Shown in pieces: positions 60,900-64,000 of a stretch of DNA of 64,000 nt. Made by a program: the position numbers and the translations under genes. This DNA comes from Streptomyces omiyaensis. Lineage in GTDB: Bacteria; Actinomycetota; Actinomycetes; Streptomycetales; Streptomycetaceae. The notes beneath the pieces are model-generated. The model did not search any database, was not told the DNA's origin, and saw only the letters and a list, made by a program, of their open reading frames with translations. The stretch spans positions 127,102 through 191,101 of the forward strand of contig NZ_BMVV01000009.1 of NCBI RefSeq assembly GCF_014650895.1. The letters are read 5' to 3'. The stretch's first letter is position 1. Every line of letters starts with the position of its first letter.

Positions 60900-61565
60900 A
60901 TGACCACGCTGAAGAAGAACCTCCTCGCGGCCGGCGTCCTCGTCGCCGCGCTCGCCGTCGCGTTCGGCTCGTTCCTGCTGTTCGCCCCCCAGGACCCCGC
61001 CACCGGCCCCTACACCGGCCCCGCGGCCGACGCCAGGGCCGTCCGCGACACCAGCCACCGCCTCACCTCGCCGGCGAGGAGCGAGCTGACGGTGGTGGAG
61101 TTCCTCGACTTCGAGTGCGAGGGCTGCGGCGCCGTCCATCCCACCGTGGAGAAGCTGCGCGCCGCGTACGGGGACCGGGTCACCTTCGTCGCCCGCCACT
61201 TCCCGATGCCCGGCCACCGCAACAGCACCGCCGCCGCCCTCGCCGCCGAGGCCGCCGCCGGACAGGGCGGGTTCGAGGCCATGTACCGCAAGCTGTTCGC
61301 CACCCAGAAGGAGTGGGGCGAGTCGAAGGAGTCCAAGGAGGGACTCTTCCGCGAGTACGCCGCCGGCCTCGGCCTCGACACGGACCGGTACGACGCCGCC
61401 GTGAAGGACCCGGGCACGCTGCGCCGGGTCGAGGCCGACCAGCAGGACGGCCTCGGCCTCGGCGTGCAGGGCACCCCGACCTTCTTCGTCGACGGGCTGA
61501 GGATCGAAACCCCGCGGACGTACGAGGAGTTCGAGGCCCTCATCGACGCCAGGCTCGCCCGGTGA
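60900..61565 (+). CDS. Membrane-anchored DsbA/thioredoxin-like oxidoreductase
   Basis: A 221-residue protein with an N-terminal anchor (LLAAGVLVAALAVAFGSFLL) and a thioredoxin fold with redox C73-E-G-C76 in FLDFECEGCGAVHP and cis-Pro GTPTFFVDG. This is the DsbA/Thioredoxin_4 type that oxidises or isomerises disulfides outside the membrane. ATG at 60900 has GAGG four bases upstream. No VKOR-like partner is next to it. Confidence 0.92.
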   Translation: MTTLKKNLLAAGVLVAALAVAFGSFLLFAPQDPATGPYTGPAADARAVRDTSHRLTSPARSELTVVEFLDFECEGCGAVHPTVEKLRAAYGDRVTFVARHFPMPGHRNSTAAALAAEAAAGQGGFEAMYRKLFATQKEWGESKESKEGLFREYAAGLGLDTDRYDAAVKDPGTLRRVEADQQDGLGLGVQGTPTFFVDGLRIETPRTYEEFEALIDARLAR

Positions 61566-61752
61566 GGCGGGCGGCGGCGGCACGGCGGACGGGCCGTCCC
61601 CGCTCCGCCGGGTGCCCGGGGGCCCGGTGCCCGCAGGCCCCGCGCCCGTAAGGGCCGGGGGCCCTCCCCTCGCACGACGGGATCACCGGCGCCGTCCTCC
61701 GGCGTCGGCGATCCCGATGTCCTCGCGGTGTCCCGGCCTCCTCTCCCCCTTA

Positions 61753-61769
61753 CGTCAACGCCGTTGACG
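61753..61769. promoter_or_regulatory. Palindrome CGTCAACG-C-CGTTGACG upstream of the amidase
   Basis: Perfect 8-base arms (61753-61760 and 61762-61769) around a single C, about 85 bases before the amidase ATG. Such GTCAACG/CGTTGAC palindromes are typical TetR-type operators in Streptomyces. No regulator gene lies next to it within the window. Confidence 0.6.
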
Positions 61770-61855
61770 CTCGGTGTCGGGCGGCGGTTCGATGCTGCCG
61801 ACGAGGGGGCCGGCCGTCCGGCCGGCCGCCTCCGCCGCACCTGGAAGGGACGCCC

Positions 61856-63322
61856 ATGACCCACCGCACCGACCTCGCCGCCCCCGGCGACGGCAGCGCG
61901 CACGCCGAACTCGCCTACCTGCCCGCCACCGAGGCCCTGGCCCGCTTCCGGGACCGCTCCCTGTCGCCGGTCGAGCTGATGACCGCCGTCATCGCCCGCG
62001 CCGAGGCCGTCGAGCCGAAGGTCAACGCCCTCGCCGAGCGGACCTTCGAGGAGGCGCTCGCCGCCGCGCGCGAGGCCGAGGCGCGGTACCTGGGCAAGGG
62101 GCCGGCACCCCGGGCGCTGGAGGGCCTGGCGGTCGCGACGAAGGAGGAGCAGCCGATCGCGGGGCGCCGCAGCACGGACGGCTCGCTGGCCTTCCGGGAC
62201 GAGATCGCCGACGAGACGCACCCGGTCGTCGAGCGCGTCCGGGCGGCCGGCGGCATCGTGCACGCGCGGACCACCACGCCGGAGTTCAGCTGCGCGGCCT
62301 TCACGCAGTCGCGCCTGTGGGGCGTGACGCGCAACCCGTGGAACCTGGAGTTCAGCCCCGGCGGTTCGTCCGGCGGCGCCGGCGCGGCGCTCGCCTCGGG
62401 CACGACGACCCTCGCGACCGGCTCCGACATCGGCGGCTCCATCCGGATCCCCGCCTCCTGCACCGGCACCGTCGGCTACAAGCCGCCGTACGGCCGGGTC
62501 CCGGCGATGGCGCCCTTCAACCTCGACACGTACTGCCACGACGGGCCGATGGCACGGACGGTCGCCGACTGCGCCCTCCTGCAGAACGTCATCGCGGGCC
62601 CCCATCCCCTCGACGCCGTCTCGCTGCGCCCCCGGTTCACGCTGCCCGACGGCTTCGAGGGGGTCGAGGGCCTGCGGGTGGCGCTGTCGGTGACCCTCGG
62701 GGACTGGCCGGTCGACCCCGAGGTCGAGGCCCACACCCGCGCGGTCGCGGAGGCCCTGCGCGCGGCCGGAGCCGTCGTCGAGGAGGTGGAGGTGCCGATC
62801 ACCCGCGCGGAGGTGAGGGAGGCGGCGATGATCCACTTCGGCACGGTCTTCGGGCCGTACGTCGCGTCGGTCGCCGCGGACCACGGCGACCTGCTCACCG
62901 CGTACGCGCTCGACTTCGCCGCGCGCACCGCCGAGGCCGCCCGCGAGCCCGGCAGCGTCATGCGCGGCCTGGAGCTGGAGGCGGGCGTGCAGCGGAGGCT
63001 CGGCCTCCTGCATACCCGTCACGACGTCCTGCTCTGCCCGACGACCGCCGTCCCGGCGCTGAAGGCCGACGACGACCACCTCTCCACCAGGATCGTGATC
63101 GAGGGGGTCGAGCTGGACTCCTACCTGGAGGCCGCGATGACCACGGCCTTCAACATCGCCGGCCGCTGCCCGGTCCTGAGCGTCCCCTCCGGGCTCGCCT
63201 CCACCGGCGTTCCGACCGGCGTCCAGATCGTGGGCCGGACCTACGACGACACCACCGTCTTCCGGGTGGCCGCGGCCGTCGAGGCGGCCCGTCCGTGGAG
63301 TGCCCGCCGCCCGCCCCTCTGA
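61856..63322 (+). CDS. Amidase (amidase-signature family)
   Basis: A 488-residue amidase-signature enzyme. The Ser-cisSer-Lys triad is present: K96 in AVATKEEQPIAG, the Gly/Ser-rich SPGGSSGGAGAALASG with S171/S172, and the nucleophile S195 in GSDIGGSIRIPASC. PMARTVADCALL and GRCPVLSVPSGL are further family blocks. It hydrolyses amides; the substrate is unknown. It is preceded by a TetR-like palindrome and AAGGGA as ribosome site. Confidence 0.93.
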   Translation: MTHRTDLAAPGDGSAHAELAYLPATEALARFRDRSLSPVELMTAVIARAEAVEPKVNALAERTFEEALAAAREAEARYLGKGPAPRALEGLAVATKEEQPIAGRRSTDGSLAFRDEIADETHPVVERVRAAGGIVHARTTTPEFSCAAFTQSRLWGVTRNPWNLEFSPGGSSGGAGAALASGTTTLATGSDIGGSIRIPASCTGTVGYKPPYGRVPAMAPFNLDTYCHDGPMARTVADCALLQNVIAGPHPLDAVSLRPRFTLPDGFEGVEGLRVALSVTLGDWPVDPEVEAHTRAVAEALRAAGAVVEEVEVPITRAEVREAAMIHFGTVFGPYVASVAADHGDLLTAYALDFAARTAEAAREPGSVMRGLELEAGVQRRLGLLHTRHDVLLCPTTAVPALKADDDHLSTRIVIEGVELDSYLEAAMTTAFNIAGRCPVLSVPSGLASTGVPTGVQIVGRTYDDTTVFRVAAAVEAARPWSARRPPL

Positions 63323-63431
63323 GCGCGGACGCCGTCCGCCGCGCCGTCCGCCGCCGTCCGGCCGCGGATCGGCGGAAGTTCGTCCCCGGCGCCACTTCCC
63401 CTCGCCCCGTGGGGCGTTGGAGGATCCGGGC

Positions 63432-63950
63432 ATGACTCAGAACGCATCCCACGAGCCGGACGGGGCGTCGGCCGCCTACCTGGCGGGGCTCCGCGCGCGG
63501 CTGACGGCCGACGGCTGCACGGTGACCGACTCGGAGTGGCGCGGCTGTCCGGTGGTGGCCGCCCACCGGGCGGACCGCAGGGCGCGGTGGTTCGGGACGA
63601 AGGCGGAGCTGTTCGTCCTCGCCGCGGCCGTCCCCCAGGCCGACGTGGCCGCGCTGGAGGGGTTCACCCTGTGGGCCATGGAGCGGGCCAAGAGCCTGCG
63701 GGGCGGCATACCGGGCGCCCGCAACGTGACCCTGGTGCTGCCCGCGCTCGTGAGCGCGCGGGTGCAGCCGGAGGCGGCGCAGTGGGCGGCCCACGACGCC
63801 CGGACCGTCGACTCGACCGTGGTCAGCCGTCCGGTCACGGTCGAGTGCGGCCGCGGGGTCAGCCGGACCACGCTGTACCGGGGCCGGGTCGTGTGGGGCG
63901 GGCTGTTCACGAAGCACGTGCTGGAGAAGGCGGGCCGGTACTTCACGTGA
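63432..63950 (+). CDS. Hypothetical protein
   Basis: A 172-residue protein with alternating strands and helices (AAYLAGLRARLTADGCTV, GCPVVAAHRADRRARWFGTK, VLPALVSARVQPEAAQWAA, RPVTVECGRGVSRTTLYRG). A conserved Cys-Pro (GCPVV) and the GGIPGARNVT loop are visible; I recognise no family. GGAGGAT precedes the ATG. It is downstream of the amidase by 109 bases. Confidence 0.72.
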   Translation: MTQNASHEPDGASAAYLAGLRARLTADGCTVTDSEWRGCPVVAAHRADRRARWFGTKAELFVLAAAVPQADVAALEGFTLWAMERAKSLRGGIPGARNVTLVLPALVSARVQPEAAQWAAHDARTVDSTVVSRPVTVECGRGVSRTTLYRGRVVWGGLFTKHVLEKAGRYFT

Positions 63951-64000
63951 CCCCCTCCGGGCGGGGCGGGGACCACGGGCCCCGCCCGCCCGGGGCGCGG

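Overview
This window looks like a stretch of a Streptomyces chromosome. The base composition is very GC-rich, third codon positions are almost always G or C, GTG starts are common, many neighbouring genes share a 4-base stop/start overlap, and the gene families are typical of that genus. A class IV lanthipeptide cluster whose precursor closely resembles venezuelin (from memory) points to the S. venezuelae group. That species call is inference.

Layout. 1-6.5 kb: an unknown partial gene, an HELTH-motif metallopeptidase-like protein, a GH16-like secreted-type hydrolase fold, a VOC protein, a divergent HxlR regulator/NADP-oxidoreductase pair, and a WYL regulator divergent from two small genes across a perfect 33-bp palindrome. 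6.5-11.6 kb: the lanthipeptide cluster, all on the minus strand, in transcription order synthetase venL, 51-residue precursor venA, ABC ATPase venT, ABC permease venH. 11.9-17.9 kb: two-domain ABM-like protein, SDR, the tail of a dead MFS gene, a coupled hydrolase-MFS-phosphopantetheinyl transferase operon, and an SDR without the usual Tyr. 18-25 kb: a HEAT-repeat protein with a MerR regulator that itself carries HEAT repeats, a saccharopine-dehydrogenase-like enzyme, a Tat-exported phospholipase C, an ArsR regulator and a roadblock protein. 25-30.8 kb: a methyltransferase, then a macro-domain protein followed by a fusion of a uracil-DNA-glycosylase fold with an arginine-type ADP-ribosyltransferase, then an unknown anchored protein and a CPBP protease. 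31-37.7 kb: a membrane hydrolase, then GlpD, TetR, alkyl-DHAP-synthase-like and diacylglycerol-kinase-like genes that read as a lipid (possibly ether-lipid) module. 37.8-43.4 kb: transposase remnant, lipoprotein, broken tRNA-like sequence, SDR, TetR and NmrA-like genes. 43.5-50 kb: an N-acyl-D-amino-acid deacylase, permease and fold-III PLP decarboxylase under a PucR regulator. 50-57 kb: DoxX, dienelactone hydrolase, GlxA-type regulator, a broken WYL regulator facing a broken RidA gene, and small secreted/lipoproteins. 57-64 kb: a Baeyer-Villiger-type monooxygenase with a repeat-built tail, a deaminase, membrane protein, DsbA-like thioredoxin, amidase and an unknown gene.

The most unusual content is the macro + UNG/ART pair at 26.0-28.5 kb. 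Its glycosylase module keeps the uracil-pocket Asn and the motif-B His but has Asn in place of the catalytic Asp. The window also carries many short tandem repeats (5, 6, 7, 13, 22, 30 and 36 bp units) and several strong palindromes that look like operators or terminators. No CRISPR array, rRNA gene, integrase or complete insertion sequence was seen.
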